Positions 1-13,800 of a stretch of DNA of 64,000 nucleotides are shown here, piece by piece. Every line of letters begins with the position of its first letter. Position 1 is the stretch's first letter. This stretch comes from Clavelina lepadiformis (taxonomy: Eukaryota; Chordata; Ascidiacea; Aplousobranchia; Clavelinidae). The stretch lies in the NCBI RefSeq assembly GCF_947623445.1, contig NC_135241.1, positions 6,946,501 to 7,010,500 of the forward strand, in the 5' to 3' direction. The notes under the pieces are model-generated. The model did no database searches. It was given only the letters and a program-made list of their open reading frames with translations, and was not told the DNA's origin. A program made the translations under genes and the position numbers.

Positions 1-210
1 TAACGCTATCGGACAAAATTCCAAAACATGTTTGCTTCAGTGTTCATTTAACTGTATCCAAGCGAATAGTTTATATGCAAATAACTTCATTTGGGCTTAT
101 TGCACATTTTCAACCATTCACGGAAGACAAGAACGGCCTTACTTTGTGTTCTTACCACCCGCAAGCAGCCGAATTGCTCACCAAAAAAATACCAAAAGGT
201 ATTTGTGTTG

Positions 211-791
211 GTAATGACTAGGACAATTATTTTTTGACTTGTCAAAAAACGTCAAAAATTTACAACGTTAGGTCAAAAATTTTCAAAATTGTTTACAAAG
301 TCAAAATTTTTTACCAAGTCAAAATTGTTTACAAACTGCATTGTCGTGGTGTCATAGAGGTTGCACTGTACGTGAACTTGTCATTTTACATTGTACACCT
401 TGTAGCCTGCTTTATACTGTTGTAAATAAAATAATACTTATTGTGAATCAGCTCCTGCTTCGGTTTTGCTTTAGATAGTTCAATAACTTTATGTATTTTT
501 AGTTTAAACAAATGTATTGAACAGTTTTTGTTGTGTCTTAGTTGCAGATTTTTGGCAGTGATTTGTAATTAGCTCATTTCCCTTTTCAGAATAGGCTAGG
601 TCTGTGTTCATATTTTTGCCCTTCTTTACTACAATAATTTTAACTTTTTGTACAATAATGCGTAATTAAACTACTTGAGTTCTTCATATGTCAAAATTTG
701 TCAAAAAAAGTTTTTTAATGTCAAAATTTTCAATTTTTAGGTCAAAAACTTTCGTTTTTTAGGTCAAAAAAATAATCGTCCTAGTAATGAC
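211..791. mobile_element. hAT-like non-autonomous DNA transposon with 8-base target duplication
   Basis: The body runs 219-783. It starts TAGGACAATTATTTTTTGAC and ends with the imperfect reverse complement of that. The 8-base direct repeat GTAATGAC flanks it at 211-218 and 784-791, as expected for hAT-superfamily insertion. Inside, both arms carry many copies of a short GTCAAAA/GGTCAAAA motif. No transposase coding is visible, so it would depend on a partner element. It resembles the element at 23365-23966. Confidence 0.8.
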
Positions 792-3700
792 TTATATGTA
801 ATCCCCCTACTAATGCGTTGAATGCAACAGATCTGTCTTGCATGAGAAAGTAACTGACCACAATTGAACGATTAGAAATTTCAATTCATAACCGCAAAAG
901 AAAGGAATATCATTCAATCAATCCAATCATTCAGTCGTAGCTGATAAACCAATAACCATCTTTATGTCGGTAAATTTAAATGATATAGAAAAAAGTAATT
1001 TTGTTAAATTATTTTTTATTACATTTCACTGCTCACATTAATGAAACTTTTAATATAATTTCATAATATATAAGATATTTTAATATATTTGATCTCTTTG
1101 TGAAATGTTTAACTTTTGTTTCATGACAATCGTTGCTGGATGGATGTTAATAGCACGAGCGTACAACGTTTACTGTTAACATTTAGCAAACTCAGCTGCC
1201 TTCCGAGAATCAAAGGCCTATATATAATTAGAAATGATTAATGCTTTCCAGTAAGTCAACTCATTATTTGCTAAAGGCGTATATCGATAAAACGGTGATG
1301 CTATATATCATTACAACTTTCTTCAAACAATCTCTTCTGTAAGAAGTCCTTTCTTTTATAACAGGGTTGTTAAGAGATCAAAGATCAAAAAATGCCATAA
1401 GATCTTCTTTTTTTATTATACAGTAAATTTACTAAAAGACTGATTACTAGAAAATTCCTTTATGGGATCAACTGAAATTTAGCGTGTCAATTTTGTGTGC
1501 TTTCGACTACCATTCCATAAAATGCCACCACCATCCATGATTCAAAATTTTTTAACAGAGGCGCAAAATAAACACTAGAATTTTTGGTCTAAAAAAAAAA
1601 CAATTTTAGCTACTTTCATGCCAATTTTTAGCCAAATTTTGCACCAGACCTGGTACAGTGAAGCACGCCAACTGCTAAGGTAATTACCAGGTTAGAACAA
1701 CACCAACCATGCTGCCTTCTGATTGGTCTAAACCGGTTTTTTAAAGCCCTATGTAGGACGTCCAACAAATTCATAGAGATCTTAGTTTTAGGTCTTTGAC
1801 GCCTCCTTAATAGACTTAAATATTTAGGCAGGGAAGCTTACCACAGAGCCGCTCCCAGCTGGTCATGTCCTGTAGCGTAAAATTTGCAATCAAAAAGCAA
1901 AGTTATATGCAATAGCGTGTTTAGGGCTGCGTTGGGTTGGGGAGAGGGCAATTTTTTACAAACTGGGTCTAAAACTCCATTGTTTGGCCATCCGCTCAAA
2001 ATACGCAAAACGTTTGGGTTTTACGCCTTAAAATTAAGCAACAATGGCTACCAAATTTTAGCCTATCAAGCCGTTTCGAAATTAGGTGCAAGATGCGCGG
2101 AAAAAGTCTGCTGAAAAAGAAAACTCCAAAATCGATTTCCATCCGTATTGTAATTGACATGCACACTAATAGTTTTACGGTTATTTTCATTGAACTATTT
2201 CACCATGTATACAAAACAAAATTTGTTCTTAACTTCACTTCGGCTTCATTGACTTGTTTTTACATGGAACAAAGCTTCCATTTGAAAGGACCCGTTTTTG
2301 TTAAAAATTTTTCACACCAAGTGGACAAACTACGCGCGTATACAAATTTTTCTTTTAAGCACAAGGTAACGTGCGGATTGTAACGATCATGTTGACACGT
2401 TGGTTTAAGTCTACTCTTTTATCAGTGGGTTGCTGAGTAACTTTCAGTAAAGAAAATAGGCTACCAAAACGCAATACTTTAATTCTCCAAACCAAAAGCT
2501 ATCCACAAGAAATTTTGGAAGACTTAAGCGACCAAAACGAAAAATAACTCGCAGATATTTCAGCTTTCGGTATAATTTCGTTTCTGGCACTCCGTTTTGT
2601 TTTTTCCTATTGGGCCATATCTAGCACATAAAACAGTTTGCAAAATTTTGGTTTGAAGTTCCGTAGGAATAATTCTGGTTTGAAAACTTTGTTTTTACAT
2701 TTAATTTACGATATGATATATTTACTTCCTATACGGAGAGCACATTTCTTAAAATGGATGAAGCCATTTATCTCCATTTATACACCACAAGGTGTAATCT
2801 TATACTGTCAAGCCGAATTCCTCCGACCAAGAATATAGTCACGATTGGCTATAGCCAATCTCTGCTGCTCTTCTAACCTTTAATAGCATTCAATGTAGAA
2901 TAAAAATAAAGTCCTTTATCATCCTTCTATAAAACCAATAGTCCCACTTGCGCAACCCAAAACATAGGATGAAAAAAATCAACTCTTGTTATCAAATCAC
3001 TGTGTCAACGTGCCTCAAGGAGAAGCGTTGTAGAGAAAACTAAAACGTAAACGTGTATCTAAAACTCACTACAAACAATAAAAAGGGTTACAAATGTCGA
3101 TAGTCGCATACGGGTAATATTAATAAGATACACATTGTGAACATGGATACAAACTATAAAAGCTTACACAGTATCGTGCGCACGAGTAGTTGTATTGAAA
3201 CGTGAAATAACGTGAAATTTGGTGACAATACGACATTAAAAATAAGCTCTGGTTAGCGCACCATATTTATTATCTTGCGTTGTTTGCAAAAGTGATCTAT
3301 CTTACAAAGATGTTAAGAGCTACGATGTTTACAGCTTTGCTTAGTTGGAAACTTGAAGCCAGCCGATGGACCACAAAAGTTTTTAGTCATTTTGTGCGTT
3401 GTTAGGGTATTGTTTTATGACAAAGATACTGAATTCCAACAACAGAAATAAACCATCTTTATCGTACACCTTAGTAACATCGGGAGATTCCAATGAGAAA
3501 TATTCCAGTTTAAAACCATTCACTACAATTTTATTGACATTTACAGTAATTGATGTCACTCAATATTTGTCCAAGACGTACAACCATGGAAACTGTAATG
3601 TTATACGACCTGTTTTAAGCGTTATAGTGTGGTAATCATTCTTTTTGAAGAAAGTTTTATATTTTATTGGATTGTCCAACAAGGTCTACTATAAAACACA

Positions 3701-4855
3701 GGCAAACACCTTCGCCAGTTAGAGGTGAATATGATTGCATGAGCGTGTCTGCTTTCGAAGTAATGGACTGAAACTATGGTGGAGAGTAGATTAATTCTAG
3801 TTTAGAAAATTTTGTGCTGAATTTTTATAACTGAACGCTTATTTTCACTGCCTATTGCCGGTAAATGTAACCCATAACCCATACCATCATCAGGATCGCT
3901 TATCCAATTCACGGTCAATCGTTTAAAACCGCAGAGCATCTGATAGTAGTTAAATGGAGATAATAAACGGTTGAAGCAGCATATCGAAAAGGAGCAGCTG
4001 GTGTATCCTGCAGATATATCCTTAAAACGTACCCGAAGCTTGGGCGTAATTACAAGCTTGATAAAAATGATAAAATCTTATCTAAAAAGAAAGCTTCACT
4101 TTACAACACGTAGTTTCACCCCTCTACTAAAAATCCAAACGTTGAAAAACTTTACTACCAAACTTGCCAGAATATCACAAAAACATAATATACTTCGGCC
4201 ACATCGTACGAAAATAAGCGTGGGACGCTAAATATTAGAGAAATTCTCAAGGTCAGCGAAGCAACGCTTCACGAGGAAGCTAAAAAATAGTACAAACGCA
4301 TGCGGTAAAGAAGTGCAGCTGTGTGCATTTAAATAAACGGCATGTACGCAAACGGAGAAATTCAAAGCGCTAATAAAAGTAGATGTTAACATACATAAAC
4401 AAATAATGAACGCACACACAATAACAAAAGCTTGATAACAGCTTACAGAGTAGTAGGAATGAAAACATACTGTAAATAGTAACTAACAGCTTACGCTCCA
4501 AAAGTAGTGCGCCTCACAAACAGGTTGATACAACGCCAAAATGCATTGCGAAAAAACAGGTGTGCAAAAATATCCCATGACATAACAAATTACTTTTATA
4601 TCCATGTAGGGCCTAATTATTTTTTTACAAGAGTTTCTTAAATAGCTTCAGAACTTCTCGATTCACAAATATACTTTGAAGCAAAACTTGTTGATAAGTA
4701 TACGGGCCAAACTAGGCATCTTAAATTTCGACAATGAATTTAATTTCTTTTTCTAAATTATTTTTAGAACACTGTTTACAGATAAAAAAATAGTTTAAAA
4801 ATTCATTATCGAACATCTGCATAAGTCAAACCTTTGCGTATTGACAAACTGAGTC
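792..4855. other. Intergenic DNA upstream of copy 1, no gene recognised
   Basis: About 4 kb of AT-rich sequence. The open frames here are short, low in complexity and show no family resemblance or splice context. The only recognised content is a dispersed-repeat fragment at 2834-3115 and a weaker related stretch near 4500-4600. No convincing promoter motif was found next to the copy 1 start codon at 4856. Confidence 0.5.
2834..3115. repeat. Dispersed repeat fragment, same family as 56560-56870
   Basis: Landmarks shared in order with the stretch inside P450-2 intron 6 are GCTCTTC(T/C)AAC, a TAGCATTC block, an AATAAAAA(T/C)AAAG block, ACGTGTATCTA and ATAAAAAGGGTTACAA. The two copies have diverged through substitutions and indels. 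No coding capacity is apparent. The element class is unknown. Confidence 0.6.
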
Positions 4856-7800
4856 ATGATGAGCAAACTTTCAAGCCTGCTGTTTGTTGGGCTCGCGTTG
4901 CTTATTTGTGTTACCAAGGGACAACGGGTACCTTCTGCACAAACTTCGTTTGGAGGCAAAACAAAGCATTCTTATATTATTCCAGCACCTAGTTGGGTGA
5001 ATACTCCAACAGTTTCCAGCATTTCTAAAAATGTTTTAGACATTTTTGGAAGAGAAATCCACTTCAGTACGATTTACAAACAGTTAAACGACTTTACGAA
5101 AAGGTAAGTTCACAATAACAAAAATACAAAATTTTGTTAGTAAAAAGTAATTTGGTAAATCACAAAAAAATGTCTTCATTCGTATGAAATCATGAAAGGT
5201 TTTGAAAGAAAAACGAGTTATAATATCAAGCAACTTAAACATTTCATTATTTGATTAATGTATAAAAAGAAATCCGCCTGACTTGCATATAAGAATAGAT
5301 ATTTGTTAAAGAGTTGTACGTATACGTCACTCGTTAAAGTTAAACCATTGATTCCTATTTGTACAGGCAATTTCCGGTTAAACAAACAACGGACGCGGAT
5401 TCTCCATTTGAAGTTAGAATTCGAGGAGATTGTGTTTACCTTGATGCTGACGTCAGTTTTCAAGGTCTTAAAAAACTTACAATTCACGCAAGGAAATTAG
5501 TCTCCAATGGAAAAAAGTTAACATTAAAGGTAAACAAAACTCAACTAAATAACATCAAGTATAAACAACTATACGTTATAAATTACAGTAGAACCCAAGT
5601 TAAGGACCACTCCAGTAGTACCATCACCACTTGAACGCGGTCTTAAATCTTCATTTGTAATGCATTGCATCCTGCTAACACTTACACGACCACTCCGTTA
5701 TCCAGACCACGACCGTTGTATAGCACGACCCCGCCTAACAAGACCATCAGTCTACAACCTTATAAAAATTCACAAAATACATAAATATAGCAATTGTTAA
5801 ATCCTAACTAATTAGTTGCAACTGCACTGTGAGCACGTAGGACTGCCTTTTGAGTATTTCTTTGTATACCCACGCTCACGTTAGCGCATTACATATGCAC
5901 ATGCTGTATATGGTCTGCTGTGACAACTTCAAATTTTTCAACACCTCACATTGTGGTTTGGGAAAGTCAATAATTAGGGTCACATGGGCCTAAAACAAAG
6001 TTAAAAGAACTTTTTATCCAAGAAAGAGTCGCGCTAGTCAAACAAAGTAAAATGTCAACCATTGCATTAAAACAAACATAATTACTTAATTAGTTATTGT
6101 AATAGAAAGTGATTTATCACATGCGCCCTTATATTATTGTGGCGGACACGTAACACGCAAGTTTGTTGTTAATTTTGTAGTTTTTCTTGAAAACCTTGCA
6201 TTACTTTTCTTCCTTTATTTATTATTTGTAATTTATTACATTTTCTATTTCCTCTTTTAATTTTTATTTAACAACGGTGGTTTTTTAACAAAAGTTTTCA
6301 TAAGTTTTTATTTTTTGTGATTAAATTATTTTTTTTAAGTTTTAAATTATTTACAATTAATTCTTTAATTGAATTTTTAAAACCTTTTTAACTATATTTT
6401 TTTTAAATCAAAAATGCTTTTGTTTTTAAAAATTTTTTACAGAAGGGGATTTTTTCAAAGGAAGTTAGTTTTTTACTCGAGACATTTTAACAAGCCGACG
6501 AAGTCAAGTGTAAAATTATTTTAACATTAAAAGCATTTTAAATTTGAAAAAAATATTCATTAAATTAAAAACCTATTTCAAAGTAAATTTAAAAAACAAT
6601 TACACAAAAGTATTAAATCATAAAAACAATTAAAATAAGTTTTTACCGAAAACGTTTTTAAAAATAAAAAATAAACTGAAAATAATAAATAAAAACGTAA
6701 AAATAATGAAAGTTTTTCAAAAAGTTGCAAAATTATCAAACAAATTGCATGTCGTGTCGGCCTCTATTCAATAGCATTGATTCGGCGCGTTGTGTAACAA
6801 TGATACGTATTGAATTCTTGTAATAATTTTTATACACAACAAAATCAAAAAAGCACGTAATAGATGGTCTTGTGAACAATTGCGATGTCATACTTCTGGT
6901 GTGAAAGTCACCAACGCAACCTAACCGCTTGCAAAACCATTTCACAACGACCCCGTGAATGGATAACTTGCAGGAATTTTGCTGTATGGTTTTCTAGTCG
7001 TAATAAAATCCAAGCGATTATCAACAACAACTCTAAATAAAAAACTGGAATAAAAAAAAGCTTTTCCTTAAGAATCGTTTTTAGCAAAAAACTTTGATTA
7101 CAAAATATGTTTTTTAGACTGAACAAATGCAAAAATTTGAAAAAGTGTTTCTGCTAATGTTTTTCATTGTTATGTTTAATTGTTGAATGATTATAATCGT
7201 GCATTTGATGCGAGTTTATACGTTTGCACACAGGCATCAAATGTATGTCAAGGAATTGACTGGAGAGGTAAATGTACCTACTTTAGCAAAGCTGCAACTT
7301 CTTCTAATGGCAGGAATGGAAAGACTGGCATTGCAAGTCCTTTAGTTGAAATTAATGTTCACGCGGTTGATGGCAATGTGGAAATTATCAGTGAGGTAAT
7401 TAATAGTTATTTTTGAATTAAATACAAGCTATAGGCTCCCATCACGTCCAATCTGTCGTAAAGTATGCTTATAAAATATACAAGATAAATTCATATGCTG
7501 CACGCTCTTCGCAATTGTCATGCCTTATTTTGTTTATAGGTTATTTTGCGTTTACAGCTAAAGTTTCCTTTAAATCAGTTCACAATTAAAATTTGTACGG
7601 TCGTTCATAGAATTATACTGCACGATAGCATCAAAGAAACAGATTAATAATGATTAAAACAAATTATACACAAAAGTTTAAGCACATGAACATTCCATTT
7701 CACTTAACAACGCGTAGACTAAAACGTTAAGGCATAATCATTATGCTCCCTATATGTACATACAATAAAGGGAGACGAGATCCAATCTTTATTATTTCAA

Positions 7801-10800
7801 TGTAATTTTTCTTTCGATAACAGAGATGTAACATGCAAGTCATGACTTTGACTATGTTATAATGCAGCATGTGCAGATAAAACAAAAAAAAGTAGCGGAA
7901 TTCGGAAAAGATTTTCCACTATATAGTGACAGAAAATGTGTACCAAAATGGAAATTTAACTTCAACCGCTAAATAATTAACAGAAACTACTTTTTATAAA
8001 AATAACCAGACTTTCACATGTTAAAAGAAAATTTGTTAGCTTGGTATTTGCAGCATATATTTACTCTAATGATGCTGGTGAGATAAATATTCTGTTATAA
8101 ACGTCATTTTGTATAAGTTGCAAAATTGTAAACATTTACGTTTGGATTTCCGCTCCCCGTTGCTGGCAAGTTTCTTTTTTTAATGCGGCGCGATCAATAA
8201 CCAAGAATATGAAAACTAATTTAGTTTTTCTTCGCTTTAAACCAGGGGTTCTTAAACTTTTTGCCACACGCCCCCCTTGACGGCACACGCCTCCCCTACC
8301 TAAAAAAATCCGCGCCCCACCTCATTGCAAAATAAAAAAGCATTAAACACAACAACAATTTATTTTCAATTAACTTTCATTAATGTGACGGATGTAGTTG
8401 TTTTTGGGAAACCAAACGTTTAATTCGAGGCTTTGTAGAAGATAATGCACATTTTTAATGAAGAATGTGAAAGATAATGCACATTTGTCATCTCTCGCGC
8501 CCCCCTTAGGAATCTTATACACGCCCCCCAGTTTAAGAACCACTGCTAAACAGTATGGGTGCTATCAGAGCGCTTAATAGCATAAAGGAATTAATATTCC
8601 AATCGGTGGTTCATTTTTTGAAAACAATCAAGTTCTGATTGCGTATAACGTTGAGTAATAACTATATATGGTCATCTGTACTTACACATGCGTTGAAAAA
8701 TACCTATAGAGATATATAAATGCCAAGAAAAAACAAAATTTAATTTAAAATTCATAAAGTTTACGTTTCAGATTATATTTTTTTGTCTGAAACTGACAAC
8801 TACATTCAAACAGGAAATAGGCGATTGTCAAATTATAGGAGTTCTGCAAACACAGTAGACAAAAGCATTGTTACAAAAGAATGTTTCAATATACAAATTT
8901 AATAAACTTCTGTAAATTTTTAAAACCATACAAGGTCGAAAGTTTTCACAGATGCATGGTATTCGTTGATAATATTCTAGGAGTTGTTGTCTAAATTTAT
9001 GATTTAAACTTAAATTTATAAATTTATACTATAATTTGAACTGGTAGTAAATGTTTTTTTTGGTTGAAAGTTGTGGAACGCTTGGTTGCATCTAGTTTTC
9101 AAGCCATAAACACAACACAAAATTTTCAATAATCTTGTTATCCGAAATACTATAATAACTTACACAAAATATTCAGCTGTGACGATTCCATAATCAACGT
9201 TTTGACTAAAATGAAAAACTTTCACTAGTGGTTAGTAAAAAATCCGTTATCAATCACATTCAACATATTTTGTCATTTTGGCGCTGACACGTTTACGTTA
9301 AAATTTGTTTCAATCACTGCAGGATCTGCTGAATAAATCCCTTTTAGGTCCAGAATAGTCTGCAAGAAGAATTAGTAACTTTTGCCAGGTTTTGCCAATG
9401 GGTAAAGGGTTGAAGTTTCGTGTCATAAAGTTGTTGAAAAACTATTGAAATTTTGGATATAGCATTGGATTGAAACAACCTAAATGTTTTCATTATTTGA
9501 CGATCAGCCAAAATTAGAACATAACAGTAATAGAAACATTAACTAAAGTCAGGTTTTATAATTTAGAAAAAAAATCTCTGCATATTTATTAAAATGGAAA
9601 TCTCATTTCTGTGCTGCATGACCAGATTTGTAGGCGGCAACAAACTGCAACTTTTTTTACAAACAGTAAAACAAAAACTTACTAACTCAAGTTTTTGACT
9701 TTGAGTTTTGACGTTTTTGAGGAATCTGCGGAAGCTGAGCCCAAACATATAAAGTCAATAAAAACAACAAATAATAATAATCTGCACACTATTTTTTGTT
9801 ATAACTTTATTTATTCTGTATAGTGTAGGCTATAGTCTAGGCTACCTCCAGGCTAATGTAGGCTACCTCCAACGCTTACGTACATTGAGATGGATGTATA
9901 ATTGTATAAAAGCAAAACTTTTACAGCAAAGATATCAAGGCAGAAATAAAAGGGATTCAAAGATTGTGTGTGATGCGCGTGATTGAAAGTTTGCATCGAA
10001 ATGAATGCTGGCTGTAGTTGATTACTTATATAATTTGTACATTGTACATTGCATATTCCAAAATGGTCTGCAGGTTTCAATTTAATCAATTTTTCGTTTT
10101 TGTACATTTTTTTGCCGCGACGTTGCTTACTAAAGCTTTTTGTTACTTCACACTACTTCACTTTACTACTGCTCTCTCACATTTTAGTACCAGTTTGCGT
10201 TTTGTCTTGTCCTTCCGTTCCAGGAAAAGAGCTAACTGTAAACGACGTCGTATTTCAAAACGCGCAAGGATAAGTATATAGGCAAAACCAAACTATGCGC
10301 TCAGAAAAAATCTGATTGTGATTAACAGCAGATTTTAAGAGACATCATAAATCTTTACAATGCAATATAATTCTTTACGTTGTCTTTGAAAGAACAATCG
10401 AGAAAACCGGGAGTGACGCTCGAATTTGTGAAAACACTTAAAATGGAGATGTTTGTGCCAAACGTTCGTTCGTTCTTCAGCAAACATTTTGCATTTGAAA
10501 TTTTAGTGCTTGATATTTGTTTTAACACTTTTTTGTAAAATATTTTCACTTTTTAAAAGATACATTTTTCCTAAATTTTCAAAGGCATCCAACGGAAACA
10601 GGGGAGAGGACGGTGGTAACGGGCGTACTGGGGATCGTGGGCATAAAGGAACATCTCCAGGTTGTTACCGCAAAGTTTTATCCTGTCCTGATTTAACAGG
10701 TATATAATCATTTAACATCTTTATATTCTTAAGCATTTACAATAGATAATGAAAATTTTCACTGCTGTAAACGTCATTAAAACATTACTGATTTAAACGG

Positions 10801-13800
10801 TTCAGAACCATTATATGTTCTCTAAAAATTATAATTGCAGGTCATCGTGGTTATACGGGTAAAACTGGAGAATCTGGTCGCAGAGCCGGACGATCCGGAA
10901 ATGGTGGAAATTCTCGAAGAATTACGCTTAACACTGAATCCATATCAGGGTTATTTAAAGTGACGCAACGCACTGGTAAAGGGGGACCACCAGCCATACA
11001 CGGATCCGGAGGAAGAGGAGGGTATGTGCTAGCATCGTATTAATCGCATGGACCTTGTTTCATGCTTGATTTGCTTACAACAGTCCTGGAGGAGAAGGCG
11101 GATGCGGGGTGGACTGCAGAGTGCAAGGTTGGGGGCGTAGTTGCAAACCAACATCAGAGTGTGTTCGCAGCAAACAGGGACCAACTGGGTACACTGGGAG
11201 TTCTGGAAAACACGGGTATCAGATTTATTCGACACCAACCCAGGTCAAGAAATATACCAGCATATTTAACTGCTACGGTTGAAAAATGATAAAATTTTAA
11301 ATTAAGTAATTCAATAAATTAAATTTTCAGGGAAGTTACGGAATTGTTGAACGTTCTGTCTTACACAGAGTTAAGAGTCTAAAACAATGGTTTGTTCGTG
11401 ACGTGGAATTGCAAGAACTAATACATCGTCGAGGCGAGCTACTTTTTCAAAGAAATAGAACCGATGAAGCTTATGAAATTTTTTCCTTTTTGCAATCAGT
11501 GACTGATGTTAAATCTTACATTCATAAAGAGGTTATTATAAGTCATTTAAGAAAATGAATGACACAATAGTTTTTTTTATTAATTATTAAATTGTTGCTA
11601 GGTTTTATCACAAATGACATCACTTAAACAAGGCTTTGATTTCTATGGCAACTCAGAAAGTTTTGCTCCTAATTTGGGTTGGATATATTTAAGAGATAGA
11701 GCAACCGATTTGCTTGCAGCTGGTGAAAAATACGAAAGCACATATAACACCGTGAAAAACAAGGTTTGATAAATCATTCAACGTTCGAGCTTTATACGCT
11801 TAAAAGTGTAGGATTTTGAGCATAAGTTTCTTCTTAGATGGACAACATCGTATTAGCTGCTAAGACAATGCGTGACGCGGTTTACATGGATATTGAAAAA
11901 TCCAAAAAAGACCTAGGTTACGAAAAAAATGAACTCAAAATTGAAATCGATCTTTACATAAATGCGCTGCGTCAACTTGAAGAAACGATGAGAGAAGAAC
12001 AAAAAGAAATCGAAAATCTTATTCCTATACTTATAAAGGAAAAGGCAAGGGTTTAAGTTTCTATTTAAATATCAAATTAAATATGAACAAGATTTCTTTT
12101 TAGTGGGACGAAACCCAAATCTAATCTTGATTTGTTTCCAGAAACAAGACGAAAAACGCCGGCAAGGAAAGCTCTTTTTAGATTTTTTTAGTGCGATGTT
12201 GGGATTTCCGGTTGCTTATGCAGCAAAAGATCCTCAACTGGCATTTGACAGTACTATGCAAGTTAGTTGCAACAAGCCTATTTCGCCCACACTCAGTTTT
12301 TACTTGTTTAATATAATGGTTGCAATTATTTTTTCAGGTATTTGAAGTGATGGCTAGTGCGCCAGGATGCTCGACACCAACCTTCAACGAAGTAAAAGAT
12401 ACTTTGGGACTGAGGTTTTTAGAAATTTGTTTCATCATTAACTTAAACAAATTTTCGATGTTAATTAGTAAACTATTTAATAAAACCAATTTTCTTCAGG
12501 TTAAATTTTGCAATTGAGTTTGATAATATGGAAGATTTTGACTTATCTAAAATGGATGTGTCTGCTGTGCCTATAATAATGGAAAGTGATTTTGCTAAAA
12601 ACAAAGAGAAACTTGTCCATGAACTTGATTGTTTGCTAGACACAGAGGGAAAGAGCGATACGGTTTGTGAAATTGTAAAAAAGAATCAGTTGTAAAGTAC
12701 ATACATAGCTTATATACGTCGAATAATCTTTGGGAAAACAGAATCAACAATTTATCAGTGCCACGACACTGTTTCCAATATAGACATACCAGCTGTAAAA
12801 TTTATTTAAAATTGATTGTTTTTGTAAAAATATAATAACTTATAACTAATACCTGTGGAAATTTGCAAAAATATTATCCAGTTTAGCAGCATAAGGCAAT
12901 GGAAATAGCAACATAAAACCTGTTTTACAGGTTAAAACCTTTGAAAGAGTTTTGGATGACTTTTTTCGTGACGGACATTTACGCATATCTCTCATCAACA
13001 AAATAATCAATCTCCAATCAGGGATGAAGGTAATGTAATGTTGAAGATATATACAATTCTTAAAACTATATATACGAATTCCTTGATTCTTCTTATATCA
13101 TGACATTTACATGTTTAAACATATATTTTACTCAAATTTCATGCGTGTTCCGAAAAATTACAGAATCTCTGTTATGTTAGACAAACTGATTAAACTTATT
13201 TTTTTGATTGATATTTTTTAGCAAGTGGATTTCAGCCTTGGCATGTTAAACGAATGCAAAAAATCCGTAGATGCATTGGTTTCATCATCAACAAACAGCA
13301 TTCCGATGTCTGTTAAACGAAGTTTTACTGATTTGCTTTACAGGTAAAGTTTATATTTAGGTTACTATTCTTGTTGAAACTGTTTGAACAGCGTTAAAGT
13401 AAAAAATAAAATAGTTTGTGTTAAAATTATCAATATTAATTTGTTTTAGAGGTAAAATTTTATAATGACAAATTGCTTATACGATAACTAATTTGTTAAA
13501 TTTCTAAAACACATGACTGAAAGTAAATTGGAAAAAAATAAGAAATAATGTTACTGCTTGTTGCAGCATGTATGAACAAAACGAAGCAACGATCATACGA
13601 TCCTTGTATGAGCTAGCTAAAGCTTATCAGTTTACGAGTTTGTGGAAATTTGATGCATTGGAAAACTATGTAAATTCAAATGCAGATCGGGTACGTGGAA
13701 ATGCCATAAAACTTAGAACAGTATAAAACAATGTAAAACAAAAGTAGGCCTATACACCAAATATAACTCATAAAAAGCACCATAGGAACATGTTTTATCG

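Noticed and set aside
5586..5760. Tigger-like terminus (CAGTAGAACCCAAGTTAAGGAC)-type element in copy 1 intron 2
   Set aside because: Only one possible end was found and no inverted partner, so the call could not be supported.
10018..10281. Extra coding exon in copy 1 intron 3
   Set aside because: Nothing comparable exists in copies 2 or 3, and the possible exon at about 10225-10270 has a stop in the required frame.
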